Of a DNA stretch of 64,000 nt, positions 26,366 through 35,886 are shown in pieces. Every line of letters begins with the position of its first letter. Positions within the stretch are counted from its first letter, which is position 1. This DNA is from Rhodoplanes sp963724735 (GTDB lineage: Bacteria; Pseudomonadota; Alphaproteobacteria; Rhizobiales; Xanthobacteraceae). Location: the NCBI GenBank assembly GCA_963724735.1, contig CAVRVX010000030.1:9239-73238 (forward strand), given 5' to 3'. The notes under the pieces were generated by a model, which saw nothing but the letters and a program-made list of their open reading frames with translations, had not been told where the DNA came from and ran no database searches. The position numbers and the translations under genes are program-made.

Positions 26366-27211
26366 GTGACGAGAGCCGCCGCGCGCGCCCTCCTGCTGGC
26401 CACAGCTTTCCTGGTCGATCAGGCGGTCATGGCTCCCGCCGCGGCTCAAGGCAAGCTCGACGCGCGCTATTCCGCGTCGCTCGGCGGAATTCCGATCGGG
26501 CGCGGCGCCTGGGTCATCGACATCTCGGAGAACCAATACACGGCGGCTGCAAGCGGAATGACCACCGGCCTCGTGCGACTGTTTGCCTCCGGCCAAGGAA
26601 CAAGCGCATCGCGCGGCCTTGTCCGCAGCGGCACTCTCTATCCGTCGACCTACGCCTCCAATCTCGTCTCCGATCAGAAGCGGGAAGACCTGCGCGTCGT
26701 GCTGCAGAACGGCGCGGTCAAGGACGTTTCGATCACTCCGCCGATATTGTTCCATCCCGACCGTATTGCCGTCCCCGATGCCCACCGGCGCGGCGTCGTC
26801 GATCCGATGACGGCCGCCTTGATCCGCGTGAATGGAACCGGCGACCCGTTGTCGTCTCACGCCTGCAACCGCACCATTCCGATTTTCGACGGCCGCATGC
26901 GCTATGACCTGAAACTGGCGTTCAAGCGCTTTGAAATGGTGCGGGCGAGCCGCGGCTATGACGGGCCGGTCGCCGTCTGCTCCGTCCAGTTCATGCCGCT
27001 TTCCGGCTATGTTCCGCAACGGCCGTCGATGATCTACCTGCGAGAGGTGCGCGACGCCGAAATCTGGCTTGCGCCGATCGCCGGCACCCGCGTCCTCGTG
27101 CCGTTCAAGTTCATCCTGCCGACGCCCTACGGCGTCGGGGTTCTCGAGGCCAGTCAGTTCGTCTCCGTTCCCAGCGTGCGCGCCGCTCCCACGAGCGTCC
27201 GCACGCAGTGA
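26366..27211 (+). CDS. DUF3108 periplasmic protein
   Basis: 281 aa. It has an N-terminal signal peptide (hydrophobic to about residue 26, likely cleaved after APAAAQ). The beta-rich body contains the DUF3108 phrases YSASLGGIPIGRGAWVIDI, RLFASGQGTSASRGL and LAFKRFEMVRASRGYDGPVAVC. Two cysteines (HACNRT, AVCSVQF) may pair in the periplasm. The family is outer-membrane or periplasm associated with no assigned reaction. The start is GTG or ATG; the chosen GTG-like start at 26366 follows a GGGGGAACC element. Confidence 0.82.
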   Translation: MTRAAARALLLATAFLVDQAVMAPAAAQGKLDARYSASLGGIPIGRGAWVIDISENQYTAAASGMTTGLVRLFASGQGTSASRGLVRSGTLYPSTYASNLVSDQKREDLRVVLQNGAVKDVSITPPILFHPDRIAVPDAHRRGVVDPMTAALIRVNGTGDPLSSHACNRTIPIFDGRMRYDLKLAFKRFEMVRASRGYDGPVAVCSVQFMPLSGYVPQRPSMIYLREVRDAEIWLAPIAGTRVLVPFKFILPTPYGVGVLEASQFVSVPSVRAAPTSVRTQ

Positions 27212-27417
27212 TGCGCGAAGGGTCGCGCGTTAAAACCCGTCGGGCGACCGGAATTGTGCGCCGGCGCGCGGGGAGCAGGATTTAGATTTTCGTCAGTCGG
27301 GTGGCGCTACATCTAGCGGAGAACGAAACTCAACTCACGCGAGTCAGCGATTCGGGCGCGATTCGTTCGAGACTCGTTCTAGGCCTTAACGAGGAACCGA
27401 AGGGCAGCTCTGCCGAA

Positions 27418-27447
27418 CGATTTTCCCCCTGCCGGAAAATGCTCTAG
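27418..27447 (+). repeat. half copy of the two-hairpin repeat
   Basis: Just before the helicase gene, GATTTTCC and GGAAAATGCTCT flank a short loop. They match the arms and the last twelve bases of the second hairpin seen at 50410-50511 and 54815-54916. The first hairpin is absent or unrecognisable. Confidence 0.4.
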
Positions 27448-27474
27448 AGTGACGGGACTTCCCCGCAGAGACCG

Positions 27475-30400
27475 ATGCCGATTTCGTTTTCTTCCTCCAC
27501 CAATCGCGACGCCCGCGCCCGCGGACACGGCGTCACGGCCGTTCTTGGGCCCACCAACACCGGCAAGACGCATCTTGCGATCGAGCGAATGCTCGGCCAT
27601 TCGTCCGGGATCATCGGCTTGCCGCTGCGATTGCTGGCGCGCGAGGTCTACAACCGGGTCGTCGAGCGTGCTGGCGGCGAAGCGGTCGCGCTGGTCACCG
27701 GAGAGGAGAAGATCAAGCCGCCGAACCCGCGCTACTGGGTCGCGACCGTCGAGGCGATGCCGCGCGACCTCGATGTCGCCTTCGTCGCCATCGACGAGGT
27801 GCAGCTCGGCGCCGATCTCGAACGGGGGCACGTTTTCACCGATCGGATGCTCAACCGCCGCGGGCGCGAGGAGACCCTTGTGCTGGGCGCCGCGACCATG
27901 CGGCCGATCGTCGAAAAGCTTCTCCCCGGCGCCAATACGATCAGCCGGCCGCGCCTCTCGCAGCTCACCTTCGCGGGCGAGAAGAAGATTTCGCGCCAGC
28001 CGCGGCGTACGGCCATCGTCGCCTTCTCCGCGGAGGAGGTCTATGCGATCGCCGAGCTGATCCGGCGGCAGCGCGGGGGCGCCGCGGTGGTGCTCGGCGC
28101 GCTGTCGCCGCGCACGCGCAATGCGCAGGTCGCGCTGTATCAGTCGGGCGACGTGGACTATCTCGTCGCCACCGATGCAATCGGCATGGGCCTCAATCTC
28201 GACGTCGATCACGTCGCCTTTGCCTCCGAGCGTAAATTCGACGGCTACCAATATCGTCGGCTGACGCCGGCCGAATTCGCGCAAATCGCCGGCCGCGCCG
28301 GGCGTGCGACGCGTGACGGCACGTTCGGCACGACGGGCCGATGTCCGCCGTTCGAGCCGGACCTGGTGCAGGCGATCGAGAGCCACGCCTTCGAGTCGGT
28401 GAAAGTTCTGCAATGGCGCAACACCGAGCTCGACTTCACATCGCTTGGCGCGCTCGCGGCCTCGCTCGCGGCGACGCCGGCCCAACAAGGGCTCACGCGC
28501 GCGCCAATCGCCGAAGACATCCTCGTGCTCGAGCATGCGGGGCGGGACGACGAGGTGCGCGAGATGGCCAACTCGCGCGCCGCGATCGAGCGCTTGTGGG
28601 ATGTCTGCCAGGTTCCCGACTATCGCAAGATCTCGCCGTCCGCGCATGCCGAGCTCGCCGTCACCCTCTATGGTTTTTTGATGCGGGAAGGTAGGATACC
28701 GACCGACTGGTTCGCCCGGCAGGTCGCGCTCGCCGACCATGCCGACGGCGACATCGATACGGTTTCGAATCGGATCGCGCATATCAGGACTTGGACGTTC
28801 GCGGCGAACCGGCCGGATTGGCTCGACGATCCCGAACATTGGCAAGGTGTCACCCGCGCCGTAGAAGACAAACTATCTGACGCTCTGCATGAACGTCTGG
28901 CCGAGCGGTTCATCGACCGCCGCACCAGCGTGTTGATGCGGCGGATGCGAGAGAACGCGATGTTGGAAACGGAAATCACCAAGACCGGCGAGGTGGTCGT
29001 CGAAGGGCATGTCATCGGCCGGCTCGATGGGTTCCGCTTCGCCCCAGATGCGACCGCGGGCGGCTCCGACAGCAAGGCGCTCTCCGCCGCTGCGCAACGG
29101 GCGCTGGCGGGCGAGATCGAAGCGCGCGCGACCCGTCTGTCGCACGCGCCCGATTCGCAATTCGTGTTGTCATCGAACGGGTTGATCCGTTGGATGGGCG
29201 AGCCGGTGGCGAAGATCTTGGCGGGCGAGAACATCCTGCGCCCGCGGGTGCGAATCCTCGCCGACGAGCATCTGGCCGGCGCAGCCCACGAGCACGTGCA
29301 GACGCAACTCGATTTGTGGACGCGCACCCACATCGAACGGGTGTTGGGCCCGCTGTTCGTTCTCGGGGCGGCCGACGACGTGACCGGCATTGCGCGCGGC
29401 ATCGCCTTTCAATTGGTCGAGGCGCTCGGCGTGCTTGAGCGGCATCGGGTCGCCGAAGACGTCAAGGCGCTCGACCAGGCCCAGCGCGCGACCCTGCGCA
29501 AGCACGGCGTGCGCTTCGGCGCTTATCACATCTATACCCCGGCTTTGCTGAAGCCCGCCCCTCGCGCGCTGGCGGCGGAACTGTGGGTGCTCAAGCACGG
29601 CGAAAACGATGCCGTGGGTCTCGACGATATCCAACGCCTGGCCGCGAGCGGACGCACCTCGTTCCCGGTCGAAAAGACCGTTTTGCGCACGCTTTATCGC
29701 ACGATCGGCTATCGCGCCTGCGGCGATCGCGCCGTGCGGGTGGACATACTCGAACGGCTGGCGGACCTCATTCGCCCCGCATTGAGTTGGCGACCGGGCT
29801 CGCCCGGCAACAAGCCCGCAGGGGCCTTTGACGGAACAGGGTTTACCGTCACCCAGGCGATGACCTCCTTGACCGGCTCGTCGGGCGAGGATTTTGCCTC
29901 GATCATGCGTGCCCTCGGGTACCGCATGGAAAAGCGGCCGAAACCGGCCGAGGTCACGGCGCCGTCCGAAGACACACGCGCGTCCGAGGCCCTGGAGGCG
30001 TCCGAGAACCCCGTGGCCGCCGAGGAAACAACGGCATCCGAGCCTGCGGCGGCAGCGACACTCGAATCGGCCGGGTCGATCGCTCCCGATGGCGAGGCGG
30101 CTTCTCCGGCCTTGGGACCCCTCGCGGAGACGGAGGCGGCTTCGCCAGACGTGTCTGCGGAGCAGGCCGATGAGGGAGATTCGGAGCGCGAACCAGACGC
30201 CGGCAGCGCGCCGGAGACCTCGGCTGCATCCCTCGACGAGGTCGGCGCTGTAACGCCGGAGGAGGTGGTCGACCCGGTCGAGGCGATGAGCGGAGAGGAT
30301 CCCCCATCCGGGTCCATCGATGTCGCCTCGCCGTACGCCGATGCTACGAGCACGGCCGTCACGGAGCCATCGCCGGCTACGACCCCGCCTTTGGCTGCCC

Positions 30401-30813
30401 CGGACACCGCCGAGGAGCCGCAGTTCATCGAAATCTGGCGCCCAACCCGTTACGATGAGCGTCGCGGACCCAAGCGCCACCAGCGTGCGGGCCGGCGGCC
30501 TTCACCCCAAGCTCCGGCACAAGCCGAACCGGCGGAGACGAAACCCGGTTCTCCCGCGCAGGCCGCCACGGATGCCAAGGGCGATCGCCAGCAGCATCGT
30601 CACCGCCATCGCCGCGGTGAGGATCAATCGGCGCGCGCCGGCCGGGCAAACAAATCGCAGCCCGAATCGTCCAAGCGGAGCGATCAGCCGCGCCAGCGCT
30701 TCCGCGAGCAAAGGCGCGACTGGCAGGACAAGGCCCCTGACCCGAATTCACCCTTCGCCAAGCTTGCCGCCTTGAAGGCGCAGCTGGAGGCCAATGCCAA
30801 GGAACGGCGCTGA
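27475..30813 (+). CDS. Suv3-like DExH RNA helicase with a long disordered tail
   Basis: 1,112 aa. The superfamily 2 core has GPTNTGKTH (motif I, residues 25-33), DEVQLG (motif II, near 107), GALSPRTRNAQVALYQSG and TDAIGMGLNLDVDHVAFAS (motifs IV-V), and QIAGRAGRATRDGTFG (motif VI, near 270). The SUV3 C-terminal region ends with GYRACGDRAVRVDILERLADL. From about residue 830 there is a ~200-residue Ala/Glu/Ser/Pro-rich acidic segment, then ~80 strongly basic residues. It probably unwinds RNA during decay or ribosome biogenesis. It is followed 12 bases later by the S4-domain gene, the conserved alphaproteobacterial order. Confidence 0.92.
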   Translation: MPISFSSSTNRDARARGHGVTAVLGPTNTGKTHLAIERMLGHSSGIIGLPLRLLAREVYNRVVERAGGEAVALVTGEEKIKPPNPRYWVATVEAMPRDLDVAFVAIDEVQLGADLERGHVFTDRMLNRRGREETLVLGAATMRPIVEKLLPGANTISRPRLSQLTFAGEKKISRQPRRTAIVAFSAEEVYAIAELIRRQRGGAAVVLGALSPRTRNAQVALYQSGDVDYLVATDAIGMGLNLDVDHVAFASERKFDGYQYRRLTPAEFAQIAGRAGRATRDGTFGTTGRCPPFEPDLVQAIESHAFESVKVLQWRNTELDFTSLGALAASLAATPAQQGLTRAPIAEDILVLEHAGRDDEVREMANSRAAIERLWDVCQVPDYRKISPSAHAELAVTLYGFLMREGRIPTDWFARQVALADHADGDIDTVSNRIAHIRTWTFAANRPDWLDDPEHWQGVTRAVEDKLSDALHERLAERFIDRRTSVLMRRMRENAMLETEITKTGEVVVEGHVIGRLDGFRFAPDATAGGSDSKALSAAAQRALAGEIEARATRLSHAPDSQFVLSSNGLIRWMGEPVAKILAGENILRPRVRILADEHLAGAAHEHVQTQLDLWTRTHIERVLGPLFVLGAADDVTGIARGIAFQLVEALGVLERHRVAEDVKALDQAQRATLRKHGVRFGAYHIYTPALLKPAPRALAAELWVLKHGENDAVGLDDIQRLAASGRTSFPVEKTVLRTLYRTIGYRACGDRAVRVDILERLADLIRPALSWRPGSPGNKPAGAFDGTGFTVTQAMTSLTGSSGEDFASIMRALGYRMEKRPKPAEVTAPSEDTRASEALEASENPVAAEETTASEPAAAATLESAGSIAPDGEAASPALGPLAETEAASPDVSAEQADEGDSEREPDAGSAPETSAASLDEVGAVTPEEVVDPVEAMSGEDPPSGSIDVASPYADATSTAVTEPSPATTPPLAAPDTAEEPQFIEIWRPTRYDERRGPKRHQRAGRRPSPQAPAQAEPAETKPGSPAQAATDAKGDRQQHRHRHRRGEDQSARAGRANKSQPESSKRSDQPRQRFREQRRDWQDKAPDPNSPFAKLAALKAQLEANAKERR

Positions 30814-30825
30814 TCCGGAGATCGC

Positions 30826-31218
30826 TTGGCTCTCGACCGCCAACAAATCGACAAGTGGCTTTGGCACGCACGCATCGCGCGAACCCGCAGCGCGGCCGCC
30901 ACGCTTGCGGGATCCGGGCGGGTGCGGCTCAACGGCGCGCGGGTCGATGCGGCGAGCCGAATCGTCAAGCCCGGCGATGTGCTCACCATCGCCCTCAACT
31001 CCCGCATCAGGGTGGTTAGAGTCCTCGCATTCGCCGTTCGACGCGGCGGGGCGGAGGCTGCGCGCGTCCTCTATGAGGAGCAGCCCTTCACGGCCGCGAA
31101 CGCAAATGTGGCCTGTGGGCAACAGTCACTGGTTGTGGAAGGGCGCGTGCACGCCTCCCGACCGGGCCGGGGCCGGCAGAAGGCCGATCGGTTCAGCGGC
31201 GGCGGCCGTAGAGAGTGA
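30826..31218 (+). CDS. S4 RNA-binding domain protein (HslR/Hsp15-like)
   Basis: 130 aa from TTG 30826, supported by GGAG 7-8 bases upstream and by the family start LDRQQIDKWLWHARIARTRS. The S4 domain covers residues ~6-70 (GSGRVRLNGARVDAASRIVKPGD). HslR-type proteins bind stalled 50S-nascent chain complexes in E. coli. The tail is basic (GRGRQKADRFSGGGRRE). It lies between the helicase and ferredoxin genes and is probably co-transcribed with the helicase. Confidence 0.9.
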   Translation: MALDRQQIDKWLWHARIARTRSAAATLAGSGRVRLNGARVDAASRIVKPGDVLTIALNSRIRVVRVLAFAVRRGGAEAARVLYEEQPFTAANANVACGQQSLVVEGRVHASRPGRGRQKADRFSGGGRRE

Positions 31219-31322
31219 AAAAAGCGGCTTTTGACTGCGGCGCTAGCTTGCTTGCGCGTCGATAAACGATGCGGTAGGCACCGCTGCAGCAATGGGGTCC
31301 GGGCCCCCGATCGGAGCGTCTA

Positions 31323-31658
31323 ATGACCTATGTGGTTACGGAAAACTGCATTAAATGCAAGTATATGGATTGCGTCGAGGTGTGTCCCGTCGACTGCTTC
31401 TACGAAGGCGAGAACATGCTCGTCATCCACCCCGATGAATGCATCGACTGCGGAGTTTGCGAGCCCGAGTGTCCGGCGGAAGCGATCAAGCCCGATACGG
31501 AGCCAGGCCTCGAGGAGTGGTTGAAGCTCAACACCGAATACGCAAAAGCCTGGCCGAATATCACGGTCAAGCGCGAGTCGCCCGCCGACGCGAAGGAGTG
31601 GGACGGAAATAAGGACAAGCTTCAATATTTTTCCCCTAAACCGGGTGCCGGCGACTGA
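31323..31658 (+). CDS. fdxA: seven-iron ferredoxin
   Basis: 111 aa. The N-terminus TYVVTENCIKCKYMDCVEVCPVD and the second motif CIDCGVCEPECP give a [3Fe-4S] plus [4Fe-4S] ferredoxin of the FdxA family, with the usual C-terminal helix (LEEWLKLNTEYAKAWPNI). It is a cytoplasmic electron carrier. It is placed between the S4 protein and CarD, as in many Hyphomicrobiales. Confidence 0.96.
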   Translation: MTYVVTENCIKCKYMDCVEVCPVDCFYEGENMLVIHPDECIDCGVCEPECPAEAIKPDTEPGLEEWLKLNTEYAKAWPNITVKRESPADAKEWDGNKDKLQYFSPKPGAGD

Positions 31659-31898
31659 CGAAACTCGATGGTCTGAGTACAGATTCTCACGAAAAATTAA
31701 TGTGGTTGAGCGAGCCGGCGGCCGAATTTGCCGCCTCACAAGCCTTGGAATTTTGCTCCCGATATGATACATAAGAGCCACACTAATGAAGCCCGCGCCC
31801 CGTGCACGCTCCCTCCCGGGAGCATATTTTTTCGGGGCGTTTCTGAGTAACCGCCAGACATGGAGGCGTGACTTTCCCCGGGAGAGCACGCAAGGACA

Positions 31899-32233
31899 GT
31901 GGCAGCCAAAACGCGTCATAAATCAAAGCCAAAGAAGATTCACACCGCTAAAGCACCTTCAGTCGGCCGTCGGAGAACCAGCAAGACGGCGCGGACACGA
32001 CGTGGCGCGGTTCTCGGCAAGGCGGGCACCCGCGTGACCAAACCCGCCGTTCGGCGGGCGAAGTCCCCCGATCGTCCGGCCAAGTCTGCGGTGCGGGCTC
32101 CCAGGTCGGTGACGAAATCCCCCAGGTCGGCGGCGAAACCCCCAGGTCGGCGGCGAAACCCCCGAAGACGGCGGTCCGTCCCAGGCCGGAAGAGGACGTG
32201 CAACGCCCGGCGAGCGAAGGAGCAGCTCAAGGA
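31899..32233 (+). other. frameshifted Lys/Arg-rich N-terminal extension of CarD
   Basis: From GTG 31899 (AAGGA 2-3 bases upstream) a basic, Ala/Lys/Pro-rich frame begins AAKTRHKSKPKKIHTAKAP. It has three heptapeptide units (PRSVTKS, PRSAAKP, PRSAAKP) at 32100-32160. After the C-run at 32139-32143 the CarD frame is reached only if one more C is supplied; with it, the chain continues PKTAVRPRPEEDVQRPAS into CarD. So the extension is out of frame as written. Either a one-base deletion or a sequencing error is possible. Confidence 0.55.
32100..32160 (+). repeat. three tandem 20-21-bp units in the CarD leader
   Basis: Units start CCCAGGTCGG at 32100, 32121 and 32141. The first is 21 bp and imperfect. 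The second and third are identical and 20 bp each, one base short of a codon multiple. This is a natural site for slipped-strand changes. Confidence 0.75.
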
Positions 32234-32794
32234 ATGATCAACAAGAAAACGACCCAACGGCAAGGCTTCAAGACCGGCGAGTTCATTGTCTATCCGGCGC
32301 ACGGCGTCGGACAGATTATGATGATCGAAGAACAGGAGGTCGCGGGGCACAAACTCGAACTGTTCGTCATCAATTTCGTAAAGGATAAGATGACGTTGCG
32401 GGTGCCGACGGCGAAGATCGCGGTGGTGGGAATGCGCAAACTCGCCGAGCCCCCGATCGTCAGGCGTGCGCTCGAAACCCTCAAGGGCCGGGCCCGCATC
32501 AAGCGGACCATGTGGTCGCGGCGGGCGCAGGAATACGAGGCGAAGATCAATTCGGGCAACATCGTCGCCATTGCCGAAGTCGTGCGCGACCTCTACCGGT
32601 CGGAGAACCAGCCGGAGCAATCCTACAGCGAGCGTCAGCTTTACGAGGCTGCGCTTGACCGTTTGGCGCGGGAGATATCCGCGGTGCAGCGGATTACCGA
32701 CACCGAAGCGGTGAAGGAGATCGAGGCGGCGCTGGCGAAGGGTCCGCGGCGCGGTCTGAAGCCGACCGACGAGGTCGAGGCCGAAGCTGCTTAA
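32234..32794 (+). CDS. carD: CarD/CdnL-family RNA polymerase-binding regulator
   Basis: 186 aa from ATG 32234 (MINKKTTQRQGFKTGEF). The CarD RNA-polymerase-interacting domain is clear (VYPAHGVGQIMMIEEQEVAG, then LRVPTAKIAVVGMRKLAEP), followed by the helical DNA-binding domain with the conserved WSRRAQEYEAKINSGN and the Trp-containing wedge region. It stabilises open promoter complexes, notably at rRNA promoters. ATG 32234 has AAGGA directly adjacent, a poor spacing; the ancestral start was probably GTG 31899 with a basic tail, now out of frame. A strong terminator follows at 32832. Confidence 0.93.
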   Translation: MINKKTTQRQGFKTGEFIVYPAHGVGQIMMIEEQEVAGHKLELFVINFVKDKMTLRVPTAKIAVVGMRKLAEPPIVRRALETLKGRARIKRTMWSRRAQEYEAKINSGNIVAIAEVVRDLYRSENQPEQSYSERQLYEAALDRLAREISAVQRITDTEAVKEIEAALAKGPRRGLKPTDEVEAEAA

Positions 32795-32831
32795 GTTCGC
32801 AATCGACGGAAGACGCCGCCAAAAAGATGCG

Positions 32832-32860
32832 AGGCGCCGGGAAAACCGGCGCCTTTTTTT
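32832..32860 (+). terminator. intrinsic terminator after carD
   Basis: Nine-base stem AGGCGCCGG / CCGGCGCCT with a short GAAAA loop, followed by seven Ts. It lies between convergent genes; the T-run overlaps the stop codon of the reverse-strand gene. Confidence 0.88.
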
Positions 32861-33908
32861 AATCCTCCAGGAGCGTGAACTGCAGCAGCAGGGTGCGCTG
32901 CAGGCTCGAAAAATTGTCGTCCGAAACGAGCGTCAGCACCGTCTCACCTTGTGCGGTCCGGTGGACGGCGAGCCCTTCCATATTGTCGATCTGATACCCC
33001 AGATCGGCGAAAAAAAGAGCCGGGCCGTCAACCACGGCGCCCGGGGCGATCGAGGCGAGCGGGATGCGGCGCAGGCGGATCGCGACACCGGTCGACCACG
33101 AATAGCGCCGTTCCAGCAACAGCACGTCGCCGGACGGCAACACCGCAGAGTCGCTGATGTCGAAGCCATCGGTCCGCCGGACAGTGAATACGCCCGGCGT
33201 CGGTCCGCCGATCAAAAAGGCGCGAAGATTGCCGGCGCGGTCGAGGTCTCGTTCGGAAAAGGCGATCAGAGTGCCCGCCATTGGCAGGCCTTTGGGCACG
33301 AGAACGAGCCCTTCAATTCCGAGATTGTGGGGCAATGTTTGCAATGCGGGGGGCGTTCCGACGGGTTCGGCTCGCGCCGACACCCCGTAACGGGCAAAGT
33401 CAAATCTCACGATGCGGTTGACCCGCTCGATGCCGACGTAGAGCGCGCCCTGCCCGTCGTCCGCGAGCGCCTCGGTGTCATACCAGCCTCGTTTCGCCAG
33501 AGGAAAGCCGACCGCGTCGAGCATGGGCGCCATGGTCGCCTCAGCGATGCCTACCGGCTGCGCGCCCTCATAGACGATGCGCCCGGTGAGCCAATTGCCT
33601 TTGTCCGTGATCGCCACGAACCGCCGGCCGTCCGCGCGCATCTGCAGCGCGGAGAGCCCTCCGAACCCCCGATAGGACGACGTCAGTTCGAGACCGCCGC
33701 GGAATTCGAGATGGCCGAAGCGCCGCAGCTCCGGCTCGTTCGGCTTGAAGGAATCGATGACGCGCGCCTGGACTTCGATGGATGTCGGCCCTGTGGCGCT
33801 GCCCCGCTCGAGTCCTGCGGCCGGCCCGTGTGTGAGCGCCGCCAAGAGCGCGACAATCGCAGCGACCCGTCTGGCGCCGGCCCGACCTCGGCTCAAGAGG
33901 GAGCTCAC
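32859..33908 (-). CDS. secreted esterase-like phytase-family protein
   Basis: 349 aa from GTG 33908, overlapping the cobT stop as GTGA. It has a signal peptide (basic start, hydrophobic AAIVALLAALTHGPAAG). The body is a beta-propeller of the "esterase-like activity of phytase" family (GGLSALQMRADGRRFVAITDKG, GWYDTEALADDGQGALYVGIE, NLGIEGLVLVPKGLP, YQIDNMEGLAVHRT). It is probably periplasmic; the reaction is not established for the family. Its position at the end of the cobS-cobT run is the usual one in this order of bacteria but has no known link to cobalt insertion. Confidence 0.85.
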   Translation of the reverse strand: MSSLLSRGRAGARRVAAIVALLAALTHGPAAGLERGSATGPTSIEVQARVIDSFKPNEPELRRFGHLEFRGGLELTSSYRGFGGLSALQMRADGRRFVAITDKGNWLTGRIVYEGAQPVGIAEATMAPMLDAVGFPLAKRGWYDTEALADDGQGALYVGIERVNRIVRFDFARYGVSARAEPVGTPPALQTLPHNLGIEGLVLVPKGLPMAGTLIAFSERDLDRAGNLRAFLIGGPTPGVFTVRRTDGFDISDSAVLPSGDVLLLERRYSWSTGVAIRLRRIPLASIAPGAVVDGPALFFADLGYQIDNMEGLAVHRTAQGETVLTLVSDDNFSSLQRTLLLQFTLLED

Positions 33909-35797
33909 GCGTTGAGCCGGCGCCGGATTGGGCGAATCGGTTCGGCCGCTTGTTCATCGAACAGCTCGGCAAGCTTCTCGGTCATGGCCCCTCCCAGCTC
34001 CTCCGCGTCGACAATCGTGACCGCGCGCCGGTAATAGCGCGTGACGTCATGACCGATGCCGATGGCGATCAATTCCACCGGCGAACGTTGCTCGATGTCC
34101 TCGATGACGAAGCGCAGATGGCGTTCGAGGTAGTTGCCGGAGTTCACCGAGAGCGTCGAATCGTCGACCGGCGCCCCGTCCGAGATCATCATCAGGATTT
34201 TGCGCGCCTCGGTCCGCGCCAACAGCCGTTTATGCGCCCAGTCGAGCGCCTCTCCGTCGATATTCTCCTTGAGCAGCCCCTCGCGCATCATCAGTCCGAG
34301 GTTCTTGCGCGCACGCCGCCACGGCGCGTCGGCGGCCTTGTAGACGATGTGGCGCAGGTCATTGAGCCGACCCGGATTGGCGGGCTTGCCGGCCGCGAGC
34401 CAGGCCTCGCGCGACTGGCCACCTTTCCAGGCCCGCGTGGTGAAGCCGAGAATCTCCACCTTTACGCCGCAGCGTTCGAGAGTGCGCGCGAGGATATCGG
34501 CGCAGGTCGCGGCGACGGTGATCGGACGCCCTCGCATCGAACCGGAATTGTCGATCAGGAGCGTGACCACCGTGTCACGGAAGTTGGTGTCCTTCTCCCG
34601 CTTGAAGGAGAGGGGATGCAGCGGATCGACCACCACGCGGGCAAGCCGCGCCGGGTCGAGCATTCCTTCTTCGAGGTCGAACTCCCAGGCGCGGTTCTGC
34701 TGCGCCATCAGGCGGCGCTGCAGGCGATTGGCGAGCCGCGCCACGATGCCCTGCAGATTGGCGAGCTGCTTATCGAGATAGCCCCGCAAACGCTCGAGCT
34801 CTTCCGCCTCGCATAATTCCTCCGCGCCCATGATCTCGTCGAATTTCGCGGTGAACGGCCGGTACTGCGGGCCGCGCGGCTCGTTCTGCCGGTGACGCGG
34901 GCGCCAGGGCTCGGACGCCGTCTCGGAGTCGCCGGTTTCCAACTCGTCGGGCATCTCGGCCGACGGCGCGTCGAGCGTCTCCGTCGCGGTTTCGGGAAGC
35001 TGATCGGGCGAGGCCTCCGCCTGCTCGACCGTCATGCGCTCCGCATCCTCGGATTCGGCGGACTGCCCGTCCTTGCCCTGCTGCTCGTCGCGCTCCTCGT
35101 CGCTGCCGGACTCGCTCTCCTCCTCGTCTTCCGCGCTCGAGCGGTCGTCGCCCATGTCGAGCGCGTCCAACAGGTCGTGCACGACGTCGCCAAAGCGGCG
35201 CTGGTCGTCGATCAGCTTGCCGAGCCGGTCGAGATCGCGCCCCGCGCGCTGTTCGATAAAGGGCTGCCAGAGATCCACGATCTTGCGCGCCGCCGCCGGC
35301 GGCGGCGCCCCGGTCAACCGCTCCCGCACGATCATGGCAATCGCATCTTCGATCGGCGCGTCGGCGCGGTCGGTGATCTGGTCGTAGCGTCCGCGGTGAA
35401 AGCGATCGTCGAGCATCGAGTTGAGATTGCGCGCGACCCCGACCATCCGCCGCGCGCCGATCGCCTCGACGCGGGCCTGTTCGACCGCTTCGAACACTGC
35501 GCGCGCCTGCTGGCCGCCGGGCATCAGCTTGCGGTGCACGGCTTTGTCGTGACACGCCATGCGCAGCGCTATCGCGTCCGCATGGCCGCGCACGATCGAG
35601 GCGTCGTCTCCGGAAAGCTTGCGCGGCGGCTCGGGGAGCCGCGCCTTGGTTCCGGCAATTCCCGGCCGCTCGGCCGCGAAGCTCACCTCAATCTCAGGCT
35701 TGCGAGCGATCGCGCGCAGGCAGCCCGTCACCGCCCGCTTGAACGGCTCGTTCGGGGCTTCCTTCGCGGACGGCTTGGGTTTGAAGTTTGAGGTCAT
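33905..35797 (-). CDS. cobT: aerobic cobaltochelatase subunit CobT
   Basis: 630 aa, normal for CobT. Three parts are visible: an N-terminal helical region with RMACHDKAVHRKLMPGG; a central acidic linker (residues ~215-300, rich in Glu, Asp, Ser, Gln); and a C-terminal von Willebrand A domain with the MIDAS LLIDNSGSMRG near residue 415 and the later ISDGAPVDD. With CobS (AAA+) and CobN it inserts cobalt into hydrogenobyrinic acid a,c-diamide in aerobic B12 synthesis. cobN is not in this window. It is transcribed after cobS with an 89-base gap. Confidence 0.96.
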   Translation of the reverse strand: MTSNFKPKPSAKEAPNEPFKRAVTGCLRAIARKPEIEVSFAAERPGIAGTKARLPEPPRKLSGDDASIVRGHADAIALRMACHDKAVHRKLMPGGQQARAVFEAVEQARVEAIGARRMVGVARNLNSMLDDRFHRGRYDQITDRADAPIEDAIAMIVRERLTGAPPPAAARKIVDLWQPFIEQRAGRDLDRLGKLIDDQRRFGDVVHDLLDALDMGDDRSSAEDEEESESGSDEERDEQQGKDGQSAESEDAERMTVEQAEASPDQLPETATETLDAPSAEMPDELETGDSETASEPWRPRHRQNEPRGPQYRPFTAKFDEIMGAEELCEAEELERLRGYLDKQLANLQGIVARLANRLQRRLMAQQNRAWEFDLEEGMLDPARLARVVVDPLHPLSFKREKDTNFRDTVVTLLIDNSGSMRGRPITVAATCADILARTLERCGVKVEILGFTTRAWKGGQSREAWLAAGKPANPGRLNDLRHIVYKAADAPWRRARKNLGLMMREGLLKENIDGEALDWAHKRLLARTEARKILMMISDGAPVDDSTLSVNSGNYLERHLRFVIEDIEQRSPVELIAIGIGHDVTRYYRRAVTIVDAEELGGAMTEKLAELFDEQAAEPIRPIRRRLNA

Positions 35798-35886
35798 CGT
35801 TGTTCTTCCTCTCCTGACCCTGGAGAGGGCAATGGGTGAGGGAGCTGGCGAGCGCAGGTCGTGGCATCAGGCCACGCGCCCGCCAA

